Part shown: one piece after another, positions 24,247 to 32,618 of the stretch
Numbering within the stretch: position 1 is the first letter of the stretch
How the letters are laid out: each line of letters starts with the position of its first letter
Assembly (NCBI RefSeq): GCF_026339875.1
Contig: NZ_JAPEPZ010000001.1
Coordinates: 3,410,001 to 3,474,000 of the forward strand
Direction of reading: 5' to 3'
DNA length: 64,000 nt
Source: Streptomyces sp. NBC_01571
GTDB taxonomy: Bacteria; Actinomycetota; Actinomycetes; Streptomycetales; Streptomycetaceae
Translations under genes and position numbers: made by a program
Notes under the pieces: generated by a model
Told to the model about the DNA's origin: nothing
The model's database searches: none
What the model saw: the letters and a program-made list of their open reading frames with translations, nothing else

Positions 24247-24359
24247 AGCCGTACACCCCCGGCCTTCGGCCAGCGCGCACGACGTACGTCCTCGACGGCC
24301 CCGACCACGAACTCGCGGTCGTCGACCCTCCCGACGAACTCCTCGCGCGAAAGAGCTGA
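24213..24359 (+). CDS. Possible small ORF preceding the winged-helix gene (48 aa)
   Basis: From GTG 24213 the frame reads MLPRDERAGPLKPYTPG... and ends DHELAVVDPPDELLARKS, 6 nt before the winged-helix gene. The acidic, ordered C-terminal half has coding character, but no ribosome binding site is clear. It overlaps the 40-aa ORF by 34 nt in another frame, so perhaps only one of the two is real. Confidence 0.35.
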   Translation: MLPRDERAGPLKPYTPGLRPARTTYVLDGPDHELAVVDPPDELLARKS

Positions 24360-24365
24360 CCTCTC

Positions 24366-24953
24366 ATGGCGAACACACGTTCCTTCACCTCCGTCGCGAC
24401 CTCCCCTTCCCCGGCCTCGCCCGCGACCGGTGCCGGACGGCACCGGCTGCGAGCCGTCGACCGGGACGAGGTGGTGAACGTGGCGGACTTCCTGCCGCCG
24501 GGCGCCACCTGGCTGCCCGCGCCCCAGCACACGCTGCCGGTACTGCCCGGCCGGCCGCCGATGATCGGCTACCTGGTCCTCGTACCGGCCGACCAGCAGC
24601 CCCTGCTGCCGGTCGCCGTCGCCCCGGACCCGGCGGGGACGGCCGCCCCGGCCGGGGACGACCCGCTCGTCCGTATCGACTCCGTGCAGCGCACCGCCGA
24701 GGTCGAAGGGCGGACGCTCGACCTCACCTACCTGGAGTTCGAGCTGCTCGCGCATCTCGTCGCGCACCCGCACCGGGTGCACACCCGGGACCAGTTGGTC
24801 ACCACCGTGTGGGGCTACGGGCACGTGGGCGACGGACGGACCGTCGACGTGCATGTCGCACGGCTGCGGCGCAAGCTCGGGGCACAGCACCGGCAGACGA
24901 TCCAGACGGTACGTCGGGTCGGCTACAAGTACGCGCCCCCGACCGGCCGCTGA
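24366..24953 (+). CDS. OmpR/PhoB-type winged-helix protein (195 aa)
   Basis: The N-terminal 110 residues form no receiver domain: no phospho-acceptor Asp pattern, but a Pro-rich stretch with PPMIGYLVLVPADQQPLLPVAV. The C-terminal 90 residues are a complete OmpR/PhoB winged helix (TLDLTYLEFELLAHLVAHPHRVHTRDQLVTTVWGYGHVGDGRTVDVHVARLRRKLGA... VRRVGYKY). It therefore binds DNA but is not a conventional response regulator. It lies next to glnII, although GlnR, another atypical OmpR-type protein, is distinct. Start ATG 24366. Confidence 0.75.
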   Translation: MANTRSFTSVATSPSPASPATGAGRHRLRAVDRDEVVNVADFLPPGATWLPAPQHTLPVLPGRPPMIGYLVLVPADQQPLLPVAVAPDPAGTAAPAGDDPLVRIDSVQRTAEVEGRTLDLTYLEFELLAHLVAHPHRVHTRDQLVTTVWGYGHVGDGRTVDVHVARLRRKLGAQHRQTIQTVRRVGYKYAPPTGR

Positions 24954-25046
24954 TCAGCCCGCCCCGCGTTCGCGACACCCCCGGGCGGATCTTCTGTCAG
25001 CAGATTCCCGTTCCGTCCGGTGGGCCGTCCGTGCAGAGTCGTCCCC

Positions 25047-26051
25047 ATGAGACTTCTGGTGCTGGGTGGTACGGAGTTCGCGGGGCGGGCCGTCGCGGAC
25101 GCGGCGGTGGGACGTGGCTGGGAGGTGACCGTCTTCCACCGGGGACGGCACGAACCTCCCTCCGGAGTACGGTCGTTGCTCGGTGACCGCACCGCTCCCG
25201 ACGGGCTCGCGGCGCTGGCCGGCGCCGCGGCCGAAGGTGACTGGGACGTCGTCGTCGACACCTGGTCGGCGGCACCGCGGGCCGTCCTCGACGCGGCGCG
25301 GCTGCTGGCGGACCGGGCCGCGCGCCATGTCTACGTGTCGAGCTGCTCGGTCTACGCCTGGGCTCCGCCCGCCGGGTACACCGAGGACGCGCCGCTCGTG
25401 ACCGGGGCGTCGAAGGACGCCGGGCAGACCGACTACGCGCAGGACAAGCTGGGCGGCGAGCTCGCCGCCGTCTCGGCGTTCGGCGCGGAGCGTTCGCTGC
25501 TCGTACGGTCCGGGCTGATCCTCGGGCCGCACGAGAACGTCGGCCGCCTGCCCTGGTGGCTGAACCGGATCGCGCGGGGCGGGCCCGTGCCGGCGCCCGG
25601 GCCCCGGGAGCTTCCCCTCCAGTACGTCGATGTCCGTGACCTCGCCGAGTGGATCCTCGGGGCGGTGGAGCGGGGAGCGAGCGGGCCGCACAACCTGACG
25701 AGTCCGGGGGGTCACACGACGATGGGGGAGCTCCTCGACGCGTGCGTGCGGGTGACTCGGAGCGGGGCGGAGCTGCGGTGGATCGAGCCGGAGGCGGTGC
25801 TGGGCGCCGGGGTCGAGCCGTGGATGCAGTTGCCGGTGTGGGTCCCGCCGGGGAGTGACATGCACGACGCGCTGTACGGAGCGGATGTCTCCCGGGCGGT
25901 GGGGGTCGGGCTTCGGTGCCGGGATGTGTCGGAGACGGTCGCCGACACGTGGGCGTGGCTCCGGGCGGTGGGCGGTACCGCGCCGGGGCGCCCGGACCGG
26001 CCGCCGGTCGGGTTGCCCCCGGAGGCGGAGGCGCGACTGCTCCGCCGGTGA
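25047..26051 (+). CDS. NAD-dependent epimerase/dehydratase (extended SDR) (334 aa)
   Basis: Nucleotide-binding motif MRLLVLGGTEFAGRAVADAA at the N-terminus (GGTxFxG variant of GxxGxxG), HVYVSSCSVYAW (about residue 97) and DYAQDKLGGE (about 132) in place of the usual YxxxK. Tyr and Lys are separated by three residues (YAQDK), so the SDR dyad is intact. Substrate unknown. Preferred start ATG 25047; upstream GTG 25020 adds a non-family extension. The gene ends 8 nt before the repeat at 26059. Confidence 0.8.
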   Translation: MRLLVLGGTEFAGRAVADAAVGRGWEVTVFHRGRHEPPSGVRSLLGDRTAPDGLAALAGAAAEGDWDVVVDTWSAAPRAVLDAARLLADRAARHVYVSSCSVYAWAPPAGYTEDAPLVTGASKDAGQTDYAQDKLGGELAAVSAFGAERSLLVRSGLILGPHENVGRLPWWLNRIARGGPVPAPGPRELPLQYVDVRDLAEWILGAVERGASGPHNLTSPGGHTTMGELLDACVRVTRSGAELRWIEPEAVLGAGVEPWMQLPVWVPPGSDMHDALYGADVSRAVGVGLRCRDVSETVADTWAWLRAVGGTAPGRPDRPPVGLPPEAEARLLRR

Positions 26052-26058
26052 CCCGCCG

Positions 26059-26122
26059 TGGGGGCTCCGCCCCCAGACCCCGTTCGGCCTGAACGGCCTC
26101 GTCCTCAATCGCCGGACGGGCT
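26059..26122. repeat. Second copy of the intergenic repeat seen at 19206
   Basis: Nearly identical to 19206-19271: GGGGCTCCGCCCCC hairpin, then GTTCGGCCTGAACGGCCTCG and a GCCGGACGGGCTG end. It separates the SDR gene from a decayed regulator gene and could terminate transcription. Confidence 0.65.
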
Positions 26123-26175
26123 GGGGGTGCGCGCCGCGCCGGCAGGCCGGCGCCCGGGTCATGTATCTCAGCACA

Positions 26176-26656
26176 CGGACGAGGAACTGCAGTGCGCGCT
26201 CCAGGCCCGCCGGGAGCGGCCCGGACTGCCGGTGCTCGTGCTGTCGCGGCACGTGGAGCAGTTGTACGAGCGGGAGTTGCTCGCCGACGGTACGGGCGGG
26301 GTCGGCTATCTGCTCAAGGACCGGGTGTTCGACACGGATCAGTTCGTCGACGCGGTGCGGCGGGTCGCGGCGGGCGGTACCGCCATGGACCGCATGTCAT
26401 CCAGGAGTTGCCGGCGCGGCGCGCCGTTGCCGACCGGCCGCTGGGCCGGATCACCCCACGCGGGCGGGAGGTGCTCGAACTGATGCCGCAGGGGCGCTCG
26501 AACGCGGCGATCGGGGCCCAACTCGTCGTCACGGAGCGGGCGATCGCCAAGCACACGTCCAACTCCTCCGCCAAGCCGGGGCCGGAGGTCTCGGACGACG
26601 ACAAACGGCGGGTGCTCGCCGTGCCGGCATATCCGGATCACGGCGGTGGTCGCTGA
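26176..26656 (+). pseudogene. Decayed NarL/LuxR-type response regulator
   Basis: One frame reads RERPGLPVLVLSRHVEQLYERELLADGTGGVGYLLKDRVFDTDQFVDAVRRVAAGGTAMD, the C-terminal half of a NarL receiver domain. Near 26395 it breaks, and a second frame continues VIQELPARRAVADRPLGRITPRGREVLELMPQGRSNAAIGAQLVVTERAIAKHTSNS, the LuxR helix-turn-helix, ending 26656. The phospho-acceptor half is missing and the HTH has substitutions at conserved positions (RGREVLELM for REREVL). N-terminal truncation plus a frameshift mark it as a pseudogene, with its 5' end at the intergenic repeat. Confidence 0.75.
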
Positions 26657-26878
26657 AGAATCCGCCCCCGAACATGCTGAATATTGTTCAAACCTGATTT
26701 CGGAGATCGACTTCCCGAAAATCGTGCGCTTCTGAGCCCATTGTGCCGGAAATGGCCTCACGAACTTCTAAGATTTTCAGAGGTTTCTGAACGCCTCACG
26801 CGTCACCTCCGTATGGATGGGAGCCGCTTCACTCCTGTCGGGCGCCTCGCTGCCCCGCAAGGAAGTCAGAGGAGTTCC

Positions 26879-28414
26879 ATGGGACGCAACACACGAAAAC
26901 GACGTTCGCCGCTGGCTGTTCGCGCGGTGGCCGCATCGGCGGCTCTCGCGATCGGTGGGGGCGGATTGATCTGGGCGAATTTCTACGCCTCGGCACACGA
27001 GACCAACTCGAGCCCGAACACCACGAAGGCCGCCGCCACCCAGGTCGCCACGATCACCTGTCCTGACGTCGGTCAGAAGCTGACCAACGTGCCGAACGCC
27101 GCGCGTTCTGCCGTCGCCACCGAGCTGGCGACACTCGACAAGCAGATCACCGAGGCGTACGCCCGGCTGGCCTCGACCCGCCAGGCCCAGGCCAAGGACG
27201 CGAACTTCGTCCAGAACGCGATCCTCGGACCGCTCAAGGAGAAGCGCGGCGCCGTCATCGGCCGGATCAAGATCGACTTCAAGCGGGTGGGCGCCACCGC
27301 CCCCGGCATGCTGGACGGTCTCGCCACCTGCACCGCGACCACCGCGGACCAGGCCCAGACCACGGCCGGCGGCCAAAACAACGGGTGGGGTCAGAACAAC
27401 AGCGGCCAGGGCCAGAACAACAACGGTGGTCAGGCCACGGCGGCCCCGAGCGCCTCGGCATCGGCCTCGGCCCCCGCGGGCAACGGCGGTCAGGCCGGCA
27501 ACGGACCCGTCGCCGCCGACTTCGTCGACATCACGAAGGTCCGGCCGAACGTGGCCGCGAAGGCACGGACCCGGGCCGGCGGCTCGGCCGGTACCTTCAC
27601 CACCGTCTGCGGTGTGAACGCGAACAAGAAGTTCAACACCGACAACGTCATCGTGGCTCCCGGTGTCACCAACGGCGCGCACCACCTGCACGACTACGTC
27701 GGCAACCAGTCGAACGACGCGTTCGCGACGAACGACACGTTCGCCGCCGCGCAGACCAGCTGCCAGAACCAGGGCGACAAGTCGTCGTACTACTGGCCGG
27801 TCGTGCGTATCCAGAATGGTACGCAGGACTTCGACCAGAACAACGACGGTGGCGGCAAGGAAGGCAACGTCGGCCAGATCCTGCAGGCCAAGCAGGCGCA
27901 GATCAAGTTCGTCGGCAACGCGAAGAGCAAGGTCGTCGCGATGCCGCAGTTCCTGCGGATCATCACCGGTGACGCGAAGACCACGACCAACGGTCTCGCG
28001 AACGCCAACGCCCACTGGAGCTGCACCGGCTTCGAGAACAAGGTGCAGCTGACCCAGCAGTACCCGATCTGCCCCCGGGGCAGCCAGGTGGTGCGCACCT
28101 TCGCGTTCCAGAGCTGCTGGGACGGCGTGAACATCGACAGCGCGAACCACCGTACGCACGTGGCCTTCGCCGATGCCCAGGGCAACTGCGCGAACGGCTT
28201 CAAGGCGATCCCGCAGCTGACGATGCGCCTGGTGTACTCGATTCCGGCACCGACCCTCCGCAACGGGCAGATCAAGAACGCCTACGCGGTGGACGGCTTC
28301 CCGGAGCAGCTGCACAAGCCGGCGACCGACCACGACGACTTCATCAACGTGTTCAGCACGGACGCGATGAACAAGATGGTCAACTGCATCAACACCGGCA
28401 AGAGCTGCAGGTGA
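26879..28414 (+). CDS. Secreted DUF1996 protein (511 aa)
   Basis: A signal peptide or N-terminal anchor ([39 protein letters not shown]), a helical domain about residues 45-150 with Cys pairs, an Asn/Gln/Gly linker (about 155-205), and a C-terminal DUF1996 domain with [59 protein letters not shown] and [15 protein letters not shown]1996 is found in secreted fungal and actinobacterial proteins; its activity is unknown, and conserved His/Asp residues suggest metal or carbohydrate binding. ATG 26879 follows GAGGAG. An in-frame extension to 26684 is not needed. Confidence 0.85.
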   Translation: MGRNTRKRRSPLAVRAVAASAALAIGGGGLIWANFYASAHETNSSPNTTKAAATQVATITCPDVGQKLTNVPNAARSAVATELATLDKQITEAYARLASTRQAQAKDANFVQNAILGPLKEKRGAVIGRIKIDFKRVGATAPGMLDGLATCTATTADQAQTTAGGQNNGWGQNNSGQGQNNNGGQATAAPSASASASAPAGNGGQAGNGPVAADFVDITKVRPNVAAKARTRAGGSAGTFTTVCGVNANKKFNTDNVIVAPGVTNGAHHLHDYVGNQSNDAFATNDTFAAAQTSCQNQGDKSSYYWPVVRIQNGTQDFDQNNDGGGKEGNVGQILQAKQAQIKFVGNAKSKVVAMPQFLRIITGDAKTTTNGLANANAHWSCTGFENKVQLTQQYPICPRGSQVVRTFAFQSCWDGVNIDSANHRTHVAFADAQGNCANGFKAIPQLTMRLVYSIPAPTLRNGQIKNAYAVDGFPEQLHKPATDHDDFINVFSTDAMNKMVNCINTGKSCR

Positions 28415-28454
28415 CCGCCTTCCCTGAGGTGAGGGGTCGCTAGCACGGCAGCAG

Positions 28455-28490
28455 GAAGGCCGGCGGTGGGAGTTCCCGCCGCCGGCCTTC
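28455..28490. terminator. Bidirectional terminator between convergent genes
   Basis: 16-bp stem (28455-28470 with 28475-28490; one G:T pair) with a 4-nt loop, 41 nt after the DUF1996 gene and 25 nt from the convergent lipoprotein gene. Confidence 0.8.
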
Positions 28491-28514
28491 GCCCTGCCCC
28501 AAGAACCTGCGCGG

Positions 28515-28979
28515 TCAGCCGCCGTGACCGGAGTGCGAGACCTCGGTTCCCCCACCACCACTGCCCCCCGAGTGGTGCGAGGTCCCCTCCTCCAGGGTCC
28601 CGCCGAGCCGGCCGCGCAGCGCCGTGACCACCTTCTGGTCGGCGACGGCGACCCACTTGGCGCCCACGAGGTAGAACCCGCCGTAGTCCTTCGCTCCGTT
28701 GATCCACTCGCGCTGGCCGCGGTCGGTGGCGAAGGTCGCGAGCACGAACTTGCCGTCGGTGTTCTTGCAGATGGCCTGCCGGATCTCGTCGGCGTCCGTC
28801 TGCATGCTCGGCTTGCACTTCACCTCGGCCGCCAGATCCTCCAGGCTGCCGGTCGCCGTGGCCGGCACCCCGTCCGCCGTGCCGCCCTTGGTCCCGCCGT
28901 CGTCCGAGCCGCCGCAGCCGGTCAGAGCCAACAGCGCCACGGCGGCTCCCGCGGCGAGTTTTTCGCGTGTCAACCTCAT
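28515..28979 (-). CDS. Lipoprotein of unknown function (154 aa)
   Basis: Signal peptide with lipobox ALTGCGG (Cys near residue 21), Gly/Asp linker, then a compact domain with two Cys (VKCKPS, AICKNT) likely disulfide-bonded, and KFVLATFATDRGQREWINGAKDYGGFYLVGAKWVAVADQ. The C-terminal tail is His/Gly/Ser-rich. Extracytoplasmic and membrane-anchored. GGAGG lies 5 nt before ATG 28979. No family recognised. Confidence 0.72.
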   Translation of the reverse strand: MRLTREKLAAGAAVALLALTGCGGSDDGGTKGGTADGVPATATGSLEDLAAEVKCKPSMQTDADEIRQAICKNTDGKFVLATFATDRGQREWINGAKDYGGFYLVGAKWVAVADQKVVTALRGRLGGTLEEGTSHHSGGSGGGGTEVSHSGHGG

Positions 28980-29136
28980 ACGTTCCTCCGGTACCGTCGG
29001 CGCCCGCGCCATGGAGAGCCCCGGCGAGGGCCCTGGCCTTCGATACGGCTCCGAGGCGCTCAGCGCTCAATCGGCCCCCCGCGGGGTGCGGGAAAGCCGA
29101 TGCCGTCGCCAGCACACGTATGCGAAAGTGTGCCCC

Positions 29137-29637
29137 GTGAACGAAGACTGGGAAAAGCGTACGGCGGCGGCCTGGGCCGCTTTCGACGACTACGAGGAAG
29201 CGGACGCGGCTGATTTCCGGGCGGTGATCGACGCGCTGGTCGCCGAGCTGCCGGCGGACAGTCCGCTCGGCCTGTTCGAGCGGGCCTGCGCCTGGGACTC
29301 GACGGGCCACTCGGACCGGGCCGTGCCGCTGTACCGGGAGGCGCTGTCGCGGGGGCTCGACGGCTACCGCGGGCGCCGCGCCAGGATCCAACTCGCGAGC
29401 TCGTTGCGGAACATCGGGCAGGCCGAGGAGGGCGTCAAGCTTCTCACCCCCGAACTCGTCGCCCCGTCGGACGAGTTGGACGACGCCGTACGCGCCTGCC
29501 TCGCGCTGTGCCTCGCCGACCTGGGTCGTGAACGCGAGGGCCTGGCGCTGGTGATCGGCGCCCTCGCGCCCCATCTGCCCCGCTACCAGCGGTCGATGGC
29601 CAACTACGCGCGGCTGCTCGTCGAGCCCGAGGGCTGA
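29137..29637 (+). CDS. Tetratricopeptide-repeat protein (166 aa)
   Basis: Helical repeats of TPR type: LGLFERACAWDSTGHSDRAVPLYREALSRGL, RRARIQLASSLRNIGQAEEGVKLLTPELV and DDAVRACLALCLADLGREREGLALVIGALAPHL, about 30-36 residues each. Likely cytosolic scaffold. GTG 29137 (MNEDWEKR) is preferred because it starts a helix and the upstream frame is unlike coding. The gene is followed 49 nt later by the sigma-like membrane protein gene. Confidence 0.72.
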   Translation: MNEDWEKRTAAAWAAFDDYEEADAADFRAVIDALVAELPADSPLGLFERACAWDSTGHSDRAVPLYREALSRGLDGYRGRRARIQLASSLRNIGQAEEGVKLLTPELVAPSDELDDAVRACLALCLADLGREREGLALVIGALAPHLPRYQRSMANYARLLVEPEG

Positions 29638-29686
29638 GTCCGCCGGGCGGAGGTGACCATCCACCGATTCGCTCGTTCTGCTGAAC

Positions 29687-31603
29687 GTGCAGTCACAGGA
29701 TGTAGCCCCGCGCCCCACAGCCTCCTCAGGACCGGTCGTCGACGTCGCCCAGGCCGAGGCCGCGCTCGTCGAGCACTACCCGCGGCTCGTCCGGCTCGCC
29801 TATCTGGTGCTGCCGCCGAGCCTCGGCCGCAACCGGCGGGTGCTGACCGCGCACGCCCTCACCCAGCGAGCGCTGCCCCGGCGCCGCACGCCGTCGTCCG
29901 TGATCCCGGCCCAGGCCACCGGCCGCGACGGCGACCCGGCCTACGCCTTCGTACGCCTCACGGTCGTGCGTACGGCACTGGAGGCCGGCCTGCCGCTGCG
30001 GCGCACCGCGTGGCCCAAGCGGTCCCAGCTGCCGCCGCTGCTGCCCCACGTGTGGGGCCTGAGGCTGTTCCCCCGCTCGGGCGGTGCCGACGAACTCGCC
30101 CTGGACCAGCGGCTGTCCGCGCTGTCCGGCGCGGCCCGCGCCGCGTATGTGCTGCGCGGGCTGGAGAAACTGGCCGACGCCGACGTGCGCAGCGTGCTCG
30201 CGGCGGCGGGAGTCGGCGATCCGCGTGCGGCGCTCGCGGAGGCCGACCGGGTCGAGGCCCGCGACCCGCTGCTCCACTCACCCGAGTTCGACCCCTGCGC
30301 GCTGCACGCCCGGCCCACCGACCTGATGCGGCGCAGGCAGCACATGAGGGCCGCGCTCGCCGCCGGTGCGGCGGTCGCCGTCTGCGGTGCGCTGCTCGCC
30401 CTGCCCGGCGACGGCTGGGGCCCCGAGGGCGCCGCGGCCCCCTCGTACGCGCAGAACCCGGCCGCCGTGGCCGCGCTGGATCCCGGAAAAGTGACCCGGG
30501 TCTCCCCGGCGGCCTGGCGGACGTCCGCGCGCACGGACCTCTCCGTGTGGCCCGCGCGCGGAAACCTCGCCGCAGACAGTGCGCTGCTGCGCCGCGCCCT
30601 CGCCGTCTGGGCCCGCCCGGGCGAGTCCGTGCAGGTCTCGGCGACCCCGGGCACCCCGGCGGGTGCCCCGCCGGGACCGCCCCAGCTGCTGTACGCCGGT
30701 GACGTGGACCAGGCCCGCGTGGTGCTGTTCTACGACGGACTGCGCATCGCCCGCTACGCCGAGCCGCGCGACGGCACCGGCGGGGCGGCCCTCGACTTCG
30801 CGCGGGTCGACGGCGCGCGGGGGGCCGAGGCGAGCGCGGTCGTCCTGGACCGTGCCGACGGCAACGTCCGCTATCTGACCGCTCCCTGGGTGACCGGGGC
30901 CGCCGAGCGCGACCTGATGAAACCGGCCGCGGACCCGACGGCCCTCACCCTGTCGGCCGACGGTGCCACCTCCCCGCTGGCGGGTCCCGCCCGGACGGGC
31001 ACGTGCACGTCGTGGAACGCGCTGCAGCTGACCGACGCCGCCGGCACCCGGTTGACGACCGACCTGGGCGAGCTGACGCCGGCCCATCTCACCTCCGGTT
31101 CGCCCTCGGCGCCCCACGAGGCCACCGGTGCGGCGGCGCTGCGGAACTGGGCCCCGTTCGCCTGCTCGCTGTCCGCCGTGCGCTCCGAGGGCGTGCGGTC
31201 CGTGAACGCGTGGCAGTTCGCGCGCCAGCCGCTGCCGGACGCGAGCGGGGAGGCCGCGTGGGTGTGCACGCGGGCCGACACCTGGCGGGGTGACGGCACC
31301 CGCGTCCTGGCCCAGTTCCACACCCCGGGCGGTACGTACGGGGCGGTCGCGGCGAAGGCCGAGAACTCCCCCGCGTGCGGCGCGCGCGACCCCCATGTGC
31401 TGGCGGGTGTGCTGTGGAAGTCGGGAGCGGGCGCCTGGTATCTGCTCGCGGCCGGCAGCAAGGGCACCACGTCGGTCACCGCGACCGGTGGGGTGACCGG
31501 ATCCGCGCGGGGTCCCCTGCTCGCCGTGCGGACCGAGCAGGGGGCCCAGGCGGAACTGCGGGGGAACCTGACGGACGGCAGGTCGGTCACCGGGCTGCGC
31601 TAG
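29687..31603 (+). CDS. Sigma-like N-terminus fused to a membrane anchor and extracytoplasmic domain (638 aa)
   Basis: Residues 20-60 (AEAALVEHYPRLVRLAYLVLPPSLGRNRRVLTAHALTQRAL) recall sigma-70 region 2, and 135-190 (LSALSGAARAAYVLRGLEKLADADVRSVLAAAGVGDPRAALAEADRVEAR) recall region 4. A hydrophobic segment follows near residues 218-240 (AALAAGAAVAVCGALLALPGDGW). The remaining about 390 residues form a predicted extracytoplasmic part with four or more Cys and Trp-rich beta motifs. The order resembles anti-sigma/ECF membrane fusions found in actinobacteria; the sigma part may be degenerate, since the basic promoter-contacting residues are not obvious. GTG 29687. Function unknown. Confidence 0.65.
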   Translation: MQSQDVAPRPTASSGPVVDVAQAEAALVEHYPRLVRLAYLVLPPSLGRNRRVLTAHALTQRALPRRRTPSSVIPAQATGRDGDPAYAFVRLTVVRTALEAGLPLRRTAWPKRSQLPPLLPHVWGLRLFPRSGGADELALDQRLSALSGAARAAYVLRGLEKLADADVRSVLAAAGVGDPRAALAEADRVEARDPLLHSPEFDPCALHARPTDLMRRRQHMRAALAAGAAVAVCGALLALPGDGWGPEGAAAPSYAQNPAAVAALDPGKVTRVSPAAWRTSARTDLSVWPARGNLAADSALLRRALAVWARPGESVQVSATPGTPAGAPPGPPQLLYAGDVDQARVVLFYDGLRIARYAEPRDGTGGAALDFARVDGARGAEASAVVLDRADGNVRYLTAPWVTGAAERDLMKPAADPTALTLSADGATSPLAGPARTGTCTSWNALQLTDAAGTRLTTDLGELTPAHLTSGSPSAPHEATGAAALRNWAPFACSLSAVRSEGVRSVNAWQFARQPLPDASGEAAWVCTRADTWRGDGTRVLAQFHTPGGTYGAVAAKAENSPACGARDPHVLAGVLWKSGAGAWYLLAAGSKGTTSVTATGGVTGSARGPLLAVRTEQGAQAELRGNLTDGRSVTGLR

Positions 31604-31706
31604 GGCCGCGGTCCGGTCCCAGGGCCGCGAAGCTAGTTGACGTTCGTGTCAACAAGTGGGCGCACAGGGGTTCTCCCCCCGCCCTACTCGTCAGTACATT
31701 GACGCC

Positions 31707-32618
31707 ATGTCTCACACGCACGCCCGACCGCCCCGGCCGGTCGCATCGGAGCGGACAACGCTCAAGGCGCGGAAGGTGTCGTTCTCCTGGGAGGACACAC
31801 CCCTGCACTGGGTGCCGGGAGACCCGTTCGCCACCCACACGATCAACGTGCTGCACCTGCTGCTGCCCGCCGGTGAACGGTGGTTCGTCCACGTCTACCG
31901 GCAGGTGCTGCCCCACATCAGGGACGAGCGGCTGCGCGAGGACGTGATCGGGTTCATCGGGCAGGAGGCGATGCACTCGCAGGCCCACGACGAGGTCCTC
32001 CCCCACCTCAGGGAGCTCGGGCTCGACCCCACGCCCTACACCGCGCAGGTCGACTGGCTCTTCGAGAAGCTGCTCGGCGACCGCACCCTTCCCCCGGGCC
32101 GGGCCCGCAGCTGGTGGCTGATGGAGCGGGTCGCGATCATCGCCGCCATCGAGCACTACACCGCCTTCCTCGGCGACTGGGTCCTGAACGCCGAGGAGTT
32201 GGACCGGCGCGGCGCCGATCCGCCCATGCTGGACCTGCTGCGCTGGCACGGCGCGGAGGAGGTCGAGCACCGCTCGGTCGCCTTCGACCTGTTCATGCAC
32301 GTCGACGGGGGCTACCGGCGGCGCGCGCGGACCTGTGCCACCGCCTTCACCGCGCTCGTCTTCCTGTGGCAGCGCGGGGCGCGCTTCTTCATGGAGAACG
32401 ACCCGACCCTGACGGCGGCCCGGGCGAGCTTCAAGGGCTTCTACCTGAGCGGACAGCAGGGCGTGCTGCCGTCGACCGGGGACATGCTCAAGTCCATCCC
32501 GCGCTACCTCAGCCACTCCTACCACCCCTCCCAGGAGGGGTCCACCGCGCAGGCCGTCGCCTATCTGGCCACCTCCCCCGCCGCGCGAGCCGCGGCCACG
32601 GCCGAGGAGCGCGCGTGA
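31707..32618 (+). CDS. Metal-dependent hydrolase-like diiron protein, PF10118 type (303 aa)
   Basis: Family features: FIGQEAMHSQAHDEVLPHL (about residues 91-109, E..H..H..), ERVAIIAAIEHYTAFLGDW (about 142-160) and WHGAEEVEHRSVAFDLFMHVDGGYRRRAR (about 180-208), a ferritin-like four-helix arrangement with carboxylate/His metal ligands. The Pfam name is putative metal-dependent hydrolase; a ferritin-like oxygenase is equally plausible, and the adjacent ferredoxin-type reductase supports electron transfer. ATG 31707 (MSHTHARPPRP). The stop overlaps the next start as GTGA. Confidence 0.78.
   Translation: MSHTHARPPRPVASERTTLKARKVSFSWEDTPLHWVPGDPFATHTINVLHLLLPAGERWFVHVYRQVLPHIRDERLREDVIGFIGQEAMHSQAHDEVLPHLRELGLDPTPYTAQVDWLFEKLLGDRTLPPGRARSWWLMERVAIIAAIEHYTAFLGDWVLNAEELDRRGADPPMLDLLRWHGAEEVEHRSVAFDLFMHVDGGYRRRARTCATAFTALVFLWQRGARFFMENDPTLTAARASFKGFYLSGQQGVLPSTGDMLKSIPRYLSHSYHPSQEGSTAQAVAYLATSPAARAAATAEERA

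Noticed and set aside
24038..25186. 382-aa plus-strand open frame over the winged-helix gene
   Set aside because: Arg/Pro-rich shadow in another frame; the winged helix is unambiguous.
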